Source: Diphasiastrum complanatum
Taxonomy: Eukaryota; Streptophyta; Lycopodiopsida; Lycopodiales; Lycopodiaceae
Direction of reading: 5' to 3'
Assembly (NCBI GenBank): GCA_029204225.1
Contig: CM055109.1
Coordinates: forward strand, 48,880,599-48,944,598
Length of the DNA stretch: 64,000 nt
The number at the start of each line of letters is the position of its first letter. The first letter of the stretch is position 1. Below, one piece after another: positions 10,671 through 21,852 of this stretch. Made by a program: the position numbers and the translations under genes. A model generated the notes under the pieces. That model did no database searches and was not told the origin of the DNA. It was given only the letters and a program-made list of their open reading frames with translations.

Positions 10671-11584
10671 AGGTAACACCCAACATGAGATATAATAGCA
10701 TATATTTTTTGAAATTATGGTTTAAATTCATGTAATTTTATAAAATGTAATGATAAACATGTATATGATTTTGCATGTAAATTTGATTAGCTTTGTTTTT
10801 TTTTGTGTAGCACGAAAATTTTGATTGATTATATGTCAGGAACAAACCCCGACGACAAAATAATGAAGATTTTAGAAGAAAATAGTTGGGGATGAAAGAG
10901 AGTAAGAGGCCTAAGTGTCTATAGAAAAGAGATGCAATATTCTTCCCAAGTAGATGAAATGAGAAAGGAGATAGAGAGACAAAGTGAAGAAATGGAAGAA
11001 CTCTGAAAGACTGTACAAATGTAGATGAAGATGATAAAAAATTTATATAGGTTAGTTCGCTTTCTCATTTCTTCTTTTTCTCTCTCCATCTCTTTCTTTT
11101 GAAACTTGGTACGGTCCTAGCTATCTACATAAAGAGAGGGAGAGGGAGAGAGACAAAGAGAGAGAAAGAGAAAATGAGAAAGAGAGAGAGAGAGAGAATG
11201 AGATATATTCCTTATTTCAGTTTTGATCATGCATCATGTTGCTGTAGAGGAGGATCCAATGCTACAACAGTTGGGTTCAGCTCAGCCTTTATCTACAGTT
11301 AAAGATATTTAACCTCACTTCTTTCTAAGAGTCTAATAATTACACATGTACTTTGAGACACAAGACAATGCATGGGATTTCATACTCTAAATTGTGAAAG
11401 CCTTATAAAAAGTATGGACCTCATTAGAGAGATAGAGATAAGTTTTCTAACAATTTCGTAATTTTTTTCGTATGTCATGTAACGTGCAACTATAGAGAAG
11501 GATCTGACGCCACGACAATCATGTTTAGCTCGACCGTTACCTGAGGTAAAGAACTTGCTATCGAGGTTTAGGGTTTAGGGTTGG
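10671..11584. other. CACTA interior without a recognised gene
   Basis: This stretch contains a purine-rich GA/GAAA tract at about 11131-11205 and two and a half TTTAGGG units near 11564-11582, but no frame that I recognise. It is probably the 3' part of the CACTA element. Confidence 0.4.
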
Positions 11585-12172
11585 TGCTATTTTTTTGCAA
11601 TTTTAGCCAACAAATTGCATTTATTCGTAATTTTTTTTGGCAAAAATTGCCAAAACAATTGCGGAAATTCATTTCCACAATTTTTTTCAAAATAGTGTAT
11701 AAAAATTACGAAAAATAAATTCGCAATTTATATTCTATTGTGAATTTATTCTCCACAAATTTTTGACACTATTTTGAAAAAAAATTACAAAAATGAATTT
11801 TCGCAAATTTTGCACAAAAAATTGCGGAAAAATATCCGCAATTTTTGCCACAACAATTGTGGAAATGAATTTTTGCAATTTTTCTGACAATTTTTGCCCA
11901 AAAAATTTGGCAAAAAATATCCACCAAACAAATTGTGGAAACGGATTCCGCAATTATTATGCCAAAAGATTGCGGGTGGGTTTTCGCAATTTTTTTATTG
12001 TTGATTTAGCCATAAAAATTGCAAAAAATTAGCCAAAAAAATTGCAGGACTGAAATTGCGGATTTGCCAAAAAAGTTGCGGAATCCGTTTCCGCAATTTT
12101 TTTGGCAAAAAATGGCAAAAATTGCGGAAATTTCCGCAATTTTTGCCATTTTTTTTTGCAATTTTTGCCACA
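11585..12172. repeat. CACTA subterminal palindromic repeat array
   Basis: Many alternating copies of TTGCGGAAA/TTTCCGCAA joined by TTTTTGCCA or TGGCAAAAA. The clearest is a perfect 36-bp palindrome at 12113-12148, whose two 18-base halves are exact reverse complements. Arrays of short inverted motifs near the ends are where CACTA transposases of the En/Spm type bind. Frames across this stretch are artefacts of the repeat. Confidence 0.75.
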
Positions 12173-12241
12173 TTTTCTTATAGTGTTAATCATGAGGACT
12201 CTATAAGTGTTATTGGATTCATAGATTGATTTCAAAGAATC

Positions 12242-12560
12242 TCAAGCCTCTTTAGTACTTGTACAAGAAGATACTTCTTTCAAAAGATCATTACTAACAT
12301 TCGCCTTAATACAATTAAGTGTTAGCCTAGATTTTTTTTTGTATCTAATCAACTCTTGTGCACCAAGAGGTTCATCTTCTTCTTCAATCAAGAATTCATA
12401 AAGGTCTTGGAGCACCATTAGTAACTCCATCCTAACCTTCCAAATGGAATAATTTGTAGAATTTAATCTTTCACTAACTTATAGAAGGAAAGCACCAATT
12501 CATCTGATCTTGCTAGTGAATTCTACAAACAAAAAATTGATTTGATTGATTCTAGAAACT
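12242..12560 (-). pseudogene. Copia gag fragment, minus strand
   Basis: On the minus strand, from about 12480, an IWKVRMELL-like stretch (partly out of frame) leads into LQDLYEFLIEEEDE and NDLLKEVSSCTSTKEA, the N-terminal half of copia Gag. It is cut on the left, 57 bases from the CACTA terminus at 12185. Confidence 0.65.
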
Positions 12561-12929
12561 CACAAAAGGTCTCTCTTGTAGTGATTCTCTCAATTTTGGT
12601 TTCTAGCCCACTCAAAGGACTTTTAACCACGGTTCCAGCACTTCCTCACAAAGATAAAAATGAAGATGAGATGAGATCCAATTGATCTACAGTGCAAGCC
12701 AATTTTGACTATTTTTGGACAACCTTCTTCTTGATGGTTTATCAAGACCTGCAAATCACTTTAAGATCAGGTCTTAATCCCAGCAATTGATTGTATTTAA
12801 TGATTCTATGTCAAATCCAATCAATGGCATGCAAACGTTGATGCTTTCTCCTAGATCTAGCATCAAAAAACTCATCAAGATCAACCTCTGTGAATTTTTA
12901 TGGATCTTAGCAAAAATGGAAGTTATTTA

Positions 12930-13387
12930 GATGCAAGATTGCACTCCATTGTATTAAGATGAATGTTACAAATGATTTGCTCAAGGAAGTAGGAGCATGT
13001 ACCTTGTCCCAAGAGGCTTGGGAGACACTATTAAATCAGAGTATTTTGCAGCCTCTTATGCTATTGAAAGGAAGCAGTGTGGTTGAGAAATGTACTTTCA
13101 GAATTGTATGAAACAACATGCTCTGACAATTTTATTTTGTGATAATCAAAGTGCTATTGCTTTATCAGCTAACCTCATGTTTCATTCCAAGAGTAAGCAC
13201 ATTGAAATTAAGTTTCACTATGTCAAGAGCAAAGTTCTCGACAAAGAGATAAACTTGCAATACTGTCGAATGCAAGACATGTGAGTTGATATTTTTACTA
13301 AGGCACTAAGTTTGGATGTACACAAGAAGTTTTGTGCAGAACTAAGTTTGAAAGTCAAGGCATTCATGAATTCAGATTTAGGGGGAG
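12930..13387 (+). pseudogene. Copia gag scrap, RNase H C-terminus and polypurine tract
   Basis: 12935-13050 encodes ALHCIKMNVTNDLLKEVGAC, a plus-strand gag piece. It passes abruptly into the end of RNase H: LFCDNQSAIALSANLMFHSK, then SKHIEIKFHYVKSKVLDKEI (13132-13255). The frame stops at 13281. The purine tract TTTAGGGGGAG at about 13377-13387 leads directly to the 3' LTR at 13388, as expected for copia. Confidence 0.75.
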
Positions 13388-13537
13388 TGTTGGATTATTC
13401 TCCCATAATCCTATAGTTAATCTCCATCCATTCATTTATCCAACTCTGTAGTTTTATTTGTGTTTCTACACAACATACAGAATACACGATAATCGCTCAA
13501 CAAGAGGCTTCGACAATGACGAACTATTAAAAGTGTC
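13388..13537 (+). mobile_element. Truncated copia 3' LTR
   Basis: The sequence starts TGTTGGATTATTCTCC and matches 6277-6427 closely, with scattered substitutions. The match ends near 13537, so this LTR lacks its last 130 bases or so. It pairs with the LTR at 6277. Confidence 0.75.
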
Positions 13538-14100
13538 TGTTATGAATCTAATGACTTACCCGAGTTGGTTAGAGAGTAAATTTTCAAGAATTCCTAATTG
13601 GATGGATGTCAATTATCATTGTAGCAAAACAACGGGTCCTAGATTCTTAAAACAATCTTCAAAGAATGTTTTGGAACAAGATAAGGAAAAAAAACACCGT
13701 TAAGACTGGGTGAATATCTGTAACATTTTCCACTAAACTATTTCTTGCCAATGATCGTATGGACTATAAAAAGTGCTACTTCAACATCCTTACTATATGA
13801 AAACTTAAAAAACTAGACATTTTCCAAGTAATTCTCCTATTGGCTAATTACAATGGCAAAGATCCTAATACAAGTCATTTAAACTAACACAAAACGAATC
13901 TAATGGTGCTCAGAAAGCACAAAGGCCACTAACATGTTTCATGTGAGTTCTAAATTCTAGCTTTTTTATTAACAACTTCACTTAGGGCCTCTAATGTCAT
14001 TTTAGAGTTTTAAGCCACGGAGTCCCTTATTCCTAATTCTACAAGCTCTCTTCAATACACAAGATGTCTTAGGATCTCCTTATACTCAATACATTTGATG
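13538..14100. other. No recognised feature
   Basis: AT-rich, with one 81-codon frame (13458-13703) that overlaps the LTR and has no recognisable motif. The right part may be decayed CACTA sequence leading into the TNP2 fragment. Confidence 0.35.
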
Positions 14101-14880
14101 TTATGCATATGGAGAAGAAATTGAAAAGAACTTATTGAAGATGTTATTTAGAATTGGTGACAAGGACTCACTAAAAGTAAGAACATACATGAAAAACATC
14201 AACATTCTTCCATATCTTTGGCCACAACAATAAGGAGCCAACGAAAACAAGTTTCTACTTCCAAATGCACCATACACATTCACAAAGGAAGAAAAGAAAT
14301 GATTTTTGGATGTCTTAGCTAAAAATCAAGTACCAACTCGAGCATTACTCAATGATAGGTTTGTTGCAATGAAATCACATGATTACCACATTCTCTACAA
14401 CAATTACTTCCACTTGCAATTAGATATTCCTTATCCATCTTGTTCTTTTATATGTGCAATACTATCGATCCAAAATGTTATGTTGATTTGTACAACGAGT
14501 TGTATATGTCCTATGTTGCTTGGTGAAGGCAATTTTACCGACATTTTTTGATATGATGTTTCATTTGGTTCTCCATGTTGTGGAGCAAATAAATTTATTT
14601 GGCCCAGGAAGATTGAAATGGATGTATTCTTTGAGAGGTATATGAAAAAAATGAAAATCTTTGTGAAGAATGTAGGAAGACCTAAAAGAAGCATGGCAAG
14701 AAGGCTATGCTATAGAAGAAACAATTGGATTCTCAACAGAGTATTTGATAGGACATCCAAAAGAGTATGGGATGCAAGTGCAAAGACAAAAGGAGTGCAT
14801 AACGTGGATAATGATGGACATGAGTTGAAAGGCAAGGGAAATAGGTTCCACCTTCCTCATGTAATGCTCAAACAAGCACA
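14101..14880 (+). pseudogene. CACTA TNP2-type transposase fragment (DUF4218 region)
   Basis: Following frame shifts, the sequence reads FTKEEKK and LDVLAKNQVP, then MKSHDYHILYNN (about 14360-14400). FDMMFHLVLHVVEQINLFGP follows at about 14549-14608, then ERYMKKMKIFVKNVGRPKRS and EGYAIEETIGFSTEYL. These are the successive landmarks of the DUF4218 region in En/Spm TNP2-like transposases (the 'KSHDxHxL', 'HLVxHxxxE', 'ERYMK' and 'AEGYxxEE' blocks). At least three frameshifts and several stops show it is dead. It lies 1.9 kb beyond the right terminus of the 7.5-12.2 kb CACTA element, so it belongs to another copy. Confidence 0.65.
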
Positions 14881-14900
14881 ATTTTGTCATACACACCACC

Positions 14901-15422
14901 AATTGCCATAAGATTTTCCAGAGCATAATGCCTCCCACGCTAGAAAATGTTGCCCAAAAATCATACTATTTGGCACTGACCCCAACAAGAATGAGCCAAT
15001 TCTGACCAACAATGGCCACAATTGTTTAGATTATGACATCATCGCATAACTAAATGCACAGTAGACCAATTACAGGCTTTGTCACCCTACTTATGAGGAG
15101 TCACTGTCAGATTTTATGACCTAACTTTCCAAATCAGTCAAAGGTAGCCATTTTTTAGAAACTTCCTAAATGTGATAAATTTCTAACAGTCAAGCTTTGC
15201 ACGATCGTTCTTGTTCCTTATTGAAAGCCCTACCAGTTAAAGAATACTGTCAAAATCTGAAAGCAAACCATGAGCTATTTGGTTTGTGCTATCCGAATTT
15301 TGAGTAAAACAAAGCGAAACAATTGACATAAGATTTTGCAGAGCAGAATGCCTCCCATGCTAGAAAATGTTTTCCAAAACTCAGACTATTTGGCACTGAC
15401 CCTAGCAAGAATGAGCCAATTA
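14901..15422. repeat. Direct repeat pair, about 100 bp
   Basis: 14901-15001 and 15321-15422 are about 85-90% alike by eye: AATTG.CATAAGATTTT at the start, CACTGACCC..CAAGAATGAG at the end. They are 420 bases apart. A shorter motif, CCCACAAAAGTGTG, recurs near 15790 and 15858. Confidence 0.7.
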
Positions 15423-16067
15423 TCAAAAGCGGACAAAGCTTTCGTGACTAATAGTTGGATGAAGCTATACTTTCCTGATTTTAGCATATCGTTAACACAT
15501 GACTTGATGGCTGTGGTGGGCAACTGCATTGACAGAAAATACCTGGAAAAATTCAAGAATCGTGATTTTCTGAATCTCTTTTGTCTCCAGCACTTTTGCT
15601 AGAATCCTTTTCTGTTGCGAAATCATTGCTAGAGATACATGCAACCTCTGGTCAGATAAGCACTGCAAAAGGAAAACAAAAGTGCACTGCTTTTCTGTGT
15701 GGCCCTAGTTTTCTACTCACATGTGCAACCCAAAACACTCCAAACTGGATTGATTCATTAACAAAAACGATTTTCAAACAGTTCAATCCCACAAAAGTGT
15801 GACGACTTTCTGTCTGGCGCTAGTTTCTGCTCACAGGTGCAGAAAGATAGTTCGATCCCACAAAAGTGTGCTGCTTTTCTATGTGGCATATTTTAGAAAA
15901 TTTGATTCCAGAAATCGATAGCACATGCAGTTCATAGGACCATCACAGACGCTGCATGCAGAAGAAACTTCCTGTTTTTATTAAAAAACAATGGGGAAAC
16001 CTATCCGAGTACAAAGCAATGCATGTAGAAAGTGTAAAGGCCATAAGACGAATTGAGATACTGTACA
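15423..16067. other. No recognised gene; short internal repeats
   Basis: Two unassigned frames (15336-15602, 15581-15802) and three diverged copies of a GTG.GCTTTTCT.TGTGGC-type phrase between 15684 and 15890. Part may be the 3' region of the minus-strand non-LTR element that ends at 16068. Confidence 0.35.
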
Positions 16068-16622
16068 TCAACTATAACAAAGTAACAATCTCACAAAGTA
16101 GTCGCTAGCTAAGATAGTTGGAAGTTTAGGCAGTGCAAGAAGCTGTGAAGCAACCGTTCCTGCAACTACGACACGACGAAGTATTGCAAGTGCTTGAGTG
16201 CGTTGTAAAGTGGTAGAAACTCGTTGACAATAATAAGACGTAATGATAGATAAAGGTGAGGGTCCTTGGAGCTTCGCTCCAAAACCTGCATAAGATGATA
16301 GAAAATCATCAAATTTCTTATATAGGCATCCATAAGTTTCCAAGGCAAAAGGAATAAAGTCTTTTCTAGGAGTTTGATGTGAATAGTCTTGCTCTTTATT
16401 TTTAGCCGCATGAGAAGCAGCGGCACCTTGAGTAGTTGAAGGACGACGAAGGAGGTCTGGCCGCAAAGGATCGGCAACAACAACATCCCCAGGTGTGCGA
16501 ATCCCCTCGTGCGAAAGAACGACATCAACTCGACGCCGAGGTGGCTGTGAATCGGACACAAGCAAGATGTGGGTCTGTTCCCGGACAACATAAAAGCCGC
16601 ACTCATGTGCAATAAATGCCAG

Positions 16623-17355
16623 TGTGAAGTTTTTAGCACGTGTGAACTTCACCACACACCTTACACGATCTTACTAAGGTATTGTGATTGCACAAGATTG
16701 ATCAAAGAACAGATTACTTGAAAAATCTAAGGCAAGAGCACAATGGCATACATCAGACTGAAAAAACTAACTTCTCACTATGAGGATTCAATGTCAAAAA
16801 TAATTCTTCAGTGCTCAGTATGGGAAAAACAGGCTGCTCTTGGGTAGAGAGAAAAAAAATATACACTAGAAAACTTGGGTAGAGAGAGAATGAGTCCAAA
16901 ATGCCAAAATCTCAATATTCACAATATGGCAAAACATGCCACAGCTTCCCTACATCAAAGTGGCTCGAGTTCCTACAGTGGTGTTGCATGGAAAGTCCAC
17001 TTAACTCAGTTAACTCAATTACCAAGGATCCACATGTGTAACTACATGCATGGATATTGCATGTACTACATGTCGACTCATAAAATTGCCTAGACATGTG
17101 TAGATCACAGAAACCACTTTGCATGTTGCATGAACTAATTGCATGTGGCTTGCATGCACACTGAATGACTTTGCATGCTCTCAGAACTTTTGCATGACAT
17201 CAAATTTGAATCTACCTAACTCAAACTCGACCTATTCTAGAAGGTTATGTACTCAATTCACATACCTTTATGTACAAACATAGTTTACAATGGAAATATT
17301 ATGGTCATGGCCCCAAAACTCGAGATAGGAAGATATTATAATACTAATCTTCACA
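16623..17355 (-). repeat. Copia 3' LTR
   Basis: Downstream LTR in element sense. It is preceded in that sense by AAGGAGGAG, the reverse complement of 17356-17364, which is the polypurine tract that primes plus-strand synthesis. Confidence 0.93.
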
Positions 17356-18330
17356 CTCCTCCTTAGAATATATGTTCCTATCTAACATAGACTTTGAAAT
17401 TAGGCCAAGATTAGACCTCATCTTAATAAAAACATTCTTGAGTAATGGCTTGGCGAGAAGATCTGCAACACAATTTGAAGATCCAACAGGTTCCAATAAG
17501 ATCTCTCTCCCAATGACTTTTTCTCTTACAAAAGGATGAGCTACCTCGATGTGTTTGCTCCTTGCATGGAACACAGGATTCTTTGCAAGAGCCTGAGCCG
17601 AGATGTTATCATTCTTGATAATTGGGGCAGGTCTTCATCTGCATAACACTTTAGCTCCAAAGTAGCCTTTTGATCCATAAAACCTCCTTTGTTGTGGTTG
17701 TAAGAGAGTTGTACTCAGCTTCACATGATGATAAAGATATAGTTGCTTGTTTCTTTGATAGCCAAGAAACTAGATTTCCTCCTAGAAAAATCGTGTAAGC
17801 ACTTGTGGATTTTCTATCCAATCTGGCAATCAAAGTCAGATCTTCTCCTTTGTAAAATAATCCATAATCCAAGGTAGAAGATATATACCTCAAGATTCTT
17901 TTAGCCAACTTCCAATGATATAACTTTGGATCCTGCATGTGTTGACTTAGCTTATGCACACTAAAGCTTAGATCAGGCCTAGTCACTGTTAACCATATAA
18001 GTGAGCCAATAAGACTCCTATGAAGAGTGATGTCCACAAAGGATTTTTCATCATCTTTCATAGGAACTTTTACAATGTGCTCCATAGGTGTATCTATGTC
18101 TTTACAGTTTTCCATTTGGAATTTCTTGAACATAGAAAGTGCATATCTACTTTGACTAATGAAGGCATGGCCTTTTCCAAATTCAATCTCAAGGCCTAGA
18201 ATATAGTGAAGAACTCCTAATTCTTGCATCTTAAACTCACTACCAAGTGCATGCTTAGTTTCTTTAACTAGCTTCTCATTATTTCCACAAAGAATGATAT
18301 CATCAACATAGATGAGAAGAATAACTCAAA
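17344..18330 (-). pseudogene. Copia RT C-terminal half and RNase H
   Basis: The RT catalytic motif IYVDDII is encoded at about 18295-18316. The frame 18229-17651 continues with LGVLHYILGLEI, SLIGSLIWLTVTRPDLSF and RKSTSAYTIFLGGNLVSWLS, then SSCEAEYNSLTTTTKEVLW, the RNase H core. The last part, 17574-17344, has MFHARSKHIEVAHPFVREKV and the closing LLAKPLLKN motif. A frame break lies near 17610-17650 and another near 18300-18370, so the polyprotein is not continuous. Confidence 0.85.
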
Positions 18331-18370
18331 GTTATCTACAAACTTAATATACAAAGAGGGGTCATATTCA

Positions 18371-19702
18371 CTAAGACAAAATCCAAGTGATAGAGAAGTT
18401 GAGCCTTGCATACCAAGACCTTGGTGTTTGTTTCAGTCCATAGAGACTTTTGAACAAAAGACAAACTTTTGATTCTTCACCTTCTTTCACAAAACCAGGA
18501 GGTTGCTCCATGTAAATCTCCTTCTTAAGGTAACCATTGAGAAAGGCATCAGAAACATCAAGCTGATACATTCTCCAGTTGTGAAAACATGCAAGAGATA
18601 TGAGTATTCTGATTGTTACGATTTTTGCAACTGGTGCAAAGGTGTCTTCATAGTCAAGACCTTTGATTTGTGAGTAGCCTTTAGCACAAAGTCTTGCTTT
18701 ATGTTTGTTGATAGATCCATCATGATTATACTTGATTCTAAAAACCCACTTACATCCAATCACATGCATGTTGTTTGGTGGCTCCACAAGCTCCCATGTG
18801 TTGTTTGACATCAAGGCTTCAAACTCTTGGGTCATTGCTTCAACCCACTTCTCGGATTGAAATGCTTCTTGGACATCCTTAGGCTCTTCATCTGATATGA
18901 AAAGTGCATGATAGGAAGTTTCACCTTCCACTTGCCTTCCTTCAGCATCATATGTGAGCCTTCTTGGCTCAGATCTTTCTCTTGTAGATCTTCTTGGTGT
19001 AGGTGCTTGAAGTTGCTCCTCCTCAAGCCTCGGCCTCACCACTTTTTGAGTAGCATCAAGATTGATGATTGTAGATCTTGCATGAGACTCCTTGATCTGT
19101 GCTTCATCCAAGTTAAATCGCTGATCTTCATGAAAGATCACATCTCTACTTACAACATTCTTGTCAGTAGAGGGAAGATAAACTTTGTATGTTTTTTTAG
19201 TAGATGCATATCCTACAAAAATTCCTTTAACTGCACTAGGATCTTCCTTCTTCCTAGTCTCTAAAGGAACATGCACAAAGCATACACAGCCAAAGATCCT
19301 AAGATGATCTACCTTAGGCTTTTTCTTATACAACATCTCAAATGGTGTTTTTTCTCCTATTGCAAGATTAGGAAGCCTATTACAAAGATAATTTGCACAT
19401 GCAACTGCTTCTCCCCAAAATTCTTTAGGCAGAGAGGCTTCTAGCCTAATGGCTTTTGCACATTCACACAAAGTTCTATTTTTTCTCTCAGCAACTCCAT
19501 TTTGCTGAGGATTATATGAACAAGAAAAATCTCTTTGTATTCCCTCTCTCTCACAAAAGTCTTTAAACTTATTGGAAGTGTATTCATCTCCACTATCACT
19601 TCTCAAAGCTTTCAACTTGAAAGTAAACTGCTTTTCTACATAAGCTTTGAAAGTAAGAAAAACATCATAAACCATGGCTTTAGAAGACAACATATAGACC
19701 AA
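18371..19702 (-). pseudogene. Copia integrase core and N-terminal RT
   Basis: A single 443-codon frame. Its first half is the integrase core: LRSDSGDEYTSNKFKDFCER holds the second catalytic Asp, and NGVAERKNRTLCECAKA holds the catalytic Glu. The GKG-like linker and a variable region follow. The second half begins RT with WVEAMTQEFEALMSNNTWEL, IGCKWVFRIKY and the QLDVSDAFLNGYLKKEIYME block. The frame ends at LKQTPRSWYARL by a shift before YVDD. The first catalytic Asp (FVDDYTRY) lies in the neighbouring frame at about 19720. Confidence 0.88.
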
Positions 19703-20160
19703 GAATATCTTGTATAATCATCTACAAAGCAAACAAAGCAATTTGCTCCTCCTTTGCTTTTAGTTGAAGAGAAATGAACATCAAAGTGCACGAGTTCAAA
19801 TGGATGATTTGTGCTTTGTTTTGATACTTGATCTTGGAAAAGGCCTATTGTGTGATTTTGCCAAAACACAAGCTTCACAAGGTTGAAGCTCCTTTGACAG
19901 TGTCTTTGGTAGTCCAACAACTTTTTCCTCCTTGACCATAGATTGCATGGATTTGAAATTGGGATGTCCCAATCTCTTATGCCACAGATCCTCCTGAAAA
20001 ACCTCGGTCTCATAAGAAATATCTGAAATGTTAGCACTCTCCCTAGAATCTAGCTTGTACAACTTTTCAATTCTAGATCCTCTAGCAATAACTTCATTCT
20101 CTCTTGAGATTATACACTTGTCAACTTGAAACTTGACATCCAATCCATTATCAAACAACT
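19703..20160 (-). pseudogene. Copia GAG-pre-integrase domain and integrase N-terminus
   Basis: 20158-19796 carries LYKLDSRESANI, then EDLWHKRLGHPNFKSMQSMV and CEACVLAKSHNRPFP, the HHCC zinc-binding GAG-pre-integrase domain. The following block, HFDVHFSSTKSKGGANCFVC, is in a shifted frame and leads to the integrase core. Confidence 0.82.
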
Positions 20161-20210
20161 GTCCTACACTAATGAGATTATTGGTTAGTCTAGGTACATA
20201 AAGTACATCA

Positions 20211-21118
20211 TTAAAGAATCTTCTCTTTCACACTCAACACCCTCACACTCATCTTCATTAGTAAGGTTAGCTTGCTTAGATTGGTTCTTCTTCTTGAAAC
20301 AGTTTGATGCATAGTGTCCTTTCTTGCCACAGAAAAAACACTTGACCTTTGACAGCTTCTTCTTGCCACTGGATGTTGCATCTTGTGAGGACTAATCCTC
20401 ACCACCTTCTTTGGCTTTGTCCTTCTTGAAGCGTTGTTGACCTTTGCCCTTTCCGCTTGACTTGTCTCTGATGAAGAGTGCTTTGTCAACTCCACCATCT
20501 TTCAATGAAAGTCTGTTGATCCTCAGCATCTCGTTCTATTGCCTGCTTTCTTCAGCAATGAGAACACCTTGCAGTGTCTCCAAGGATGGAAGTTCCTCCC
20601 TGACTGCATAAGTCTGCACAATATTGTCATACTCATCTCTAAGTCCATTAAGGACTACTTGAACAAGTTTAGTGTTTTTAAGAGCATCTCCAATACCAAC
20701 TAACTCTTGATGAAGATCCTTTACTCTCATTACATATGATGAAGCACTCTCTGATAACTTAGAAAGATTTGGTTTCTAAGTGTAAGCAATCTAGAAGTAT
20801 TCTTAATTTCATAGATTGTTTTTAGAGTGTCCCAAGCCTCCTTGGCAGTGGTGCATGCACTGATCTCTCTTAACACTTCATTTGTGACATTCATTTTTAT
20901 AAAATGAAGGGCAATTTTGGTTCTTTTGTTAAATGTTGCAGCTTCATTAGGTGCTGCAGGTTTTGCTTCACAATGTCCATCACATCTTGTAGAATCAATA
21001 ATAATTCCATTCTAATCTTCCACATTGCATAATTGGAAGATGTTAATCTCTCACTGTGCTCTAAGAAATGTGAACCAGATGAAGACATCTTCTTTATGAG
21101 AAATTCTAGTAATGACAA
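20211..21118 (-). pseudogene. Copia gag with CCHC zinc knuckle
   Basis: The frame from 21118 has SERLTSSNYAMWKIRMELLL, the conserved Gag start. 20730-20536 has MRVKDLHQELVGIGDALKNT and LVQVVLNGLRDEYDNIVQTY. A zinc knuckle CFFCGKKGHYASNCFKKK (C-x2-C-x4-H-x4-C) is encoded at about 20340-20285. Small frame breaks separate these blocks. Confidence 0.82.
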
Positions 21119-21852
21119 AGATGAAGGTGAAAGATGTTGCTTGCTATCTCAACCTAGTATCTAACACTGATGATGTTGATCCAACCTATGAAATCTAGCA
21201 ACAGAATGTGAGATCAAACTCTCAACATAGAAAATCAATCTATTTTGAATTTGAATCTTGCTTCAATCACAGAAATGAAGCACATGCAAGTAAGAAGTCA
21301 ATCTCTCCCACGAGTTTCAAAGAACTGAAAAACTCTCTAGGAACTTACTTTCAACTCAAACACAGTGATTTGTGTGAAATGAAAAGTCTAAGACCTCAGA
21401 GTACTCACTTATATCCAATTCTACTTGATTGACAATGAAAATTGAAGAAATTGGTGAAAAGAACTGATGTGTGCTTACTTTGGCATATCCCACAAGATGA
21501 GTACTCTCTTAAACTCTCTGATTTCCTAAAACTCTTCTAAACACAAATCAAATTGATTTAGAAACTTGAGCAACACATTCTACTCTTCAATACCTATCCA
21601 ACAAGCTATAGAACATCAAATTTGGATCATTCTTTGAGAAGTAGCACTCAAATAAAGAGGGCTAATTTCACACGCATGAGCTCTTTGTCCGTACAGGGCT
21701 CAGCTGAGGCAGATCAGGCTTGATTTGATCCACTTATGATCCACAGATGGCTTGTTTGTCAGTGAGTTTGAATTCCTCTCCCAAATCCGAGTTCCTGCAA
21801 GCAAAAGCACTGTTGTTCTGATGTATACACCCTTACCTCTTCAAAGCATGAA

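Larger units (their letters stand above)
7535..12185 (+). mobile_element. Degenerate CACTA (En/Spm) transposon
   Basis: Subterminal repeats built from TTGCGGAAA/TTTCCGCAA and GCAATTTTTGCCA lie at about 7535-7805 and 11585-12172. They enclose a Transposase_24-type gene relic in plus orientation. The right end is TTTTCTTATAGTG at 12173-12185, the reverse complement of a CACTATAAGAAAA terminus. I could not find the left CACTA terminus, so the left limit is approximate and no 3-bp target duplication can be tested. The element sits inside the copia copy bounded by LTRs at 6277 and 13388. Confidence 0.6.

Noticed and set aside
11564-11583. TTTAGGG units as telomeric sequence
   Set aside because: Only two and a half units, inside a transposon; too short to mean more than chance.
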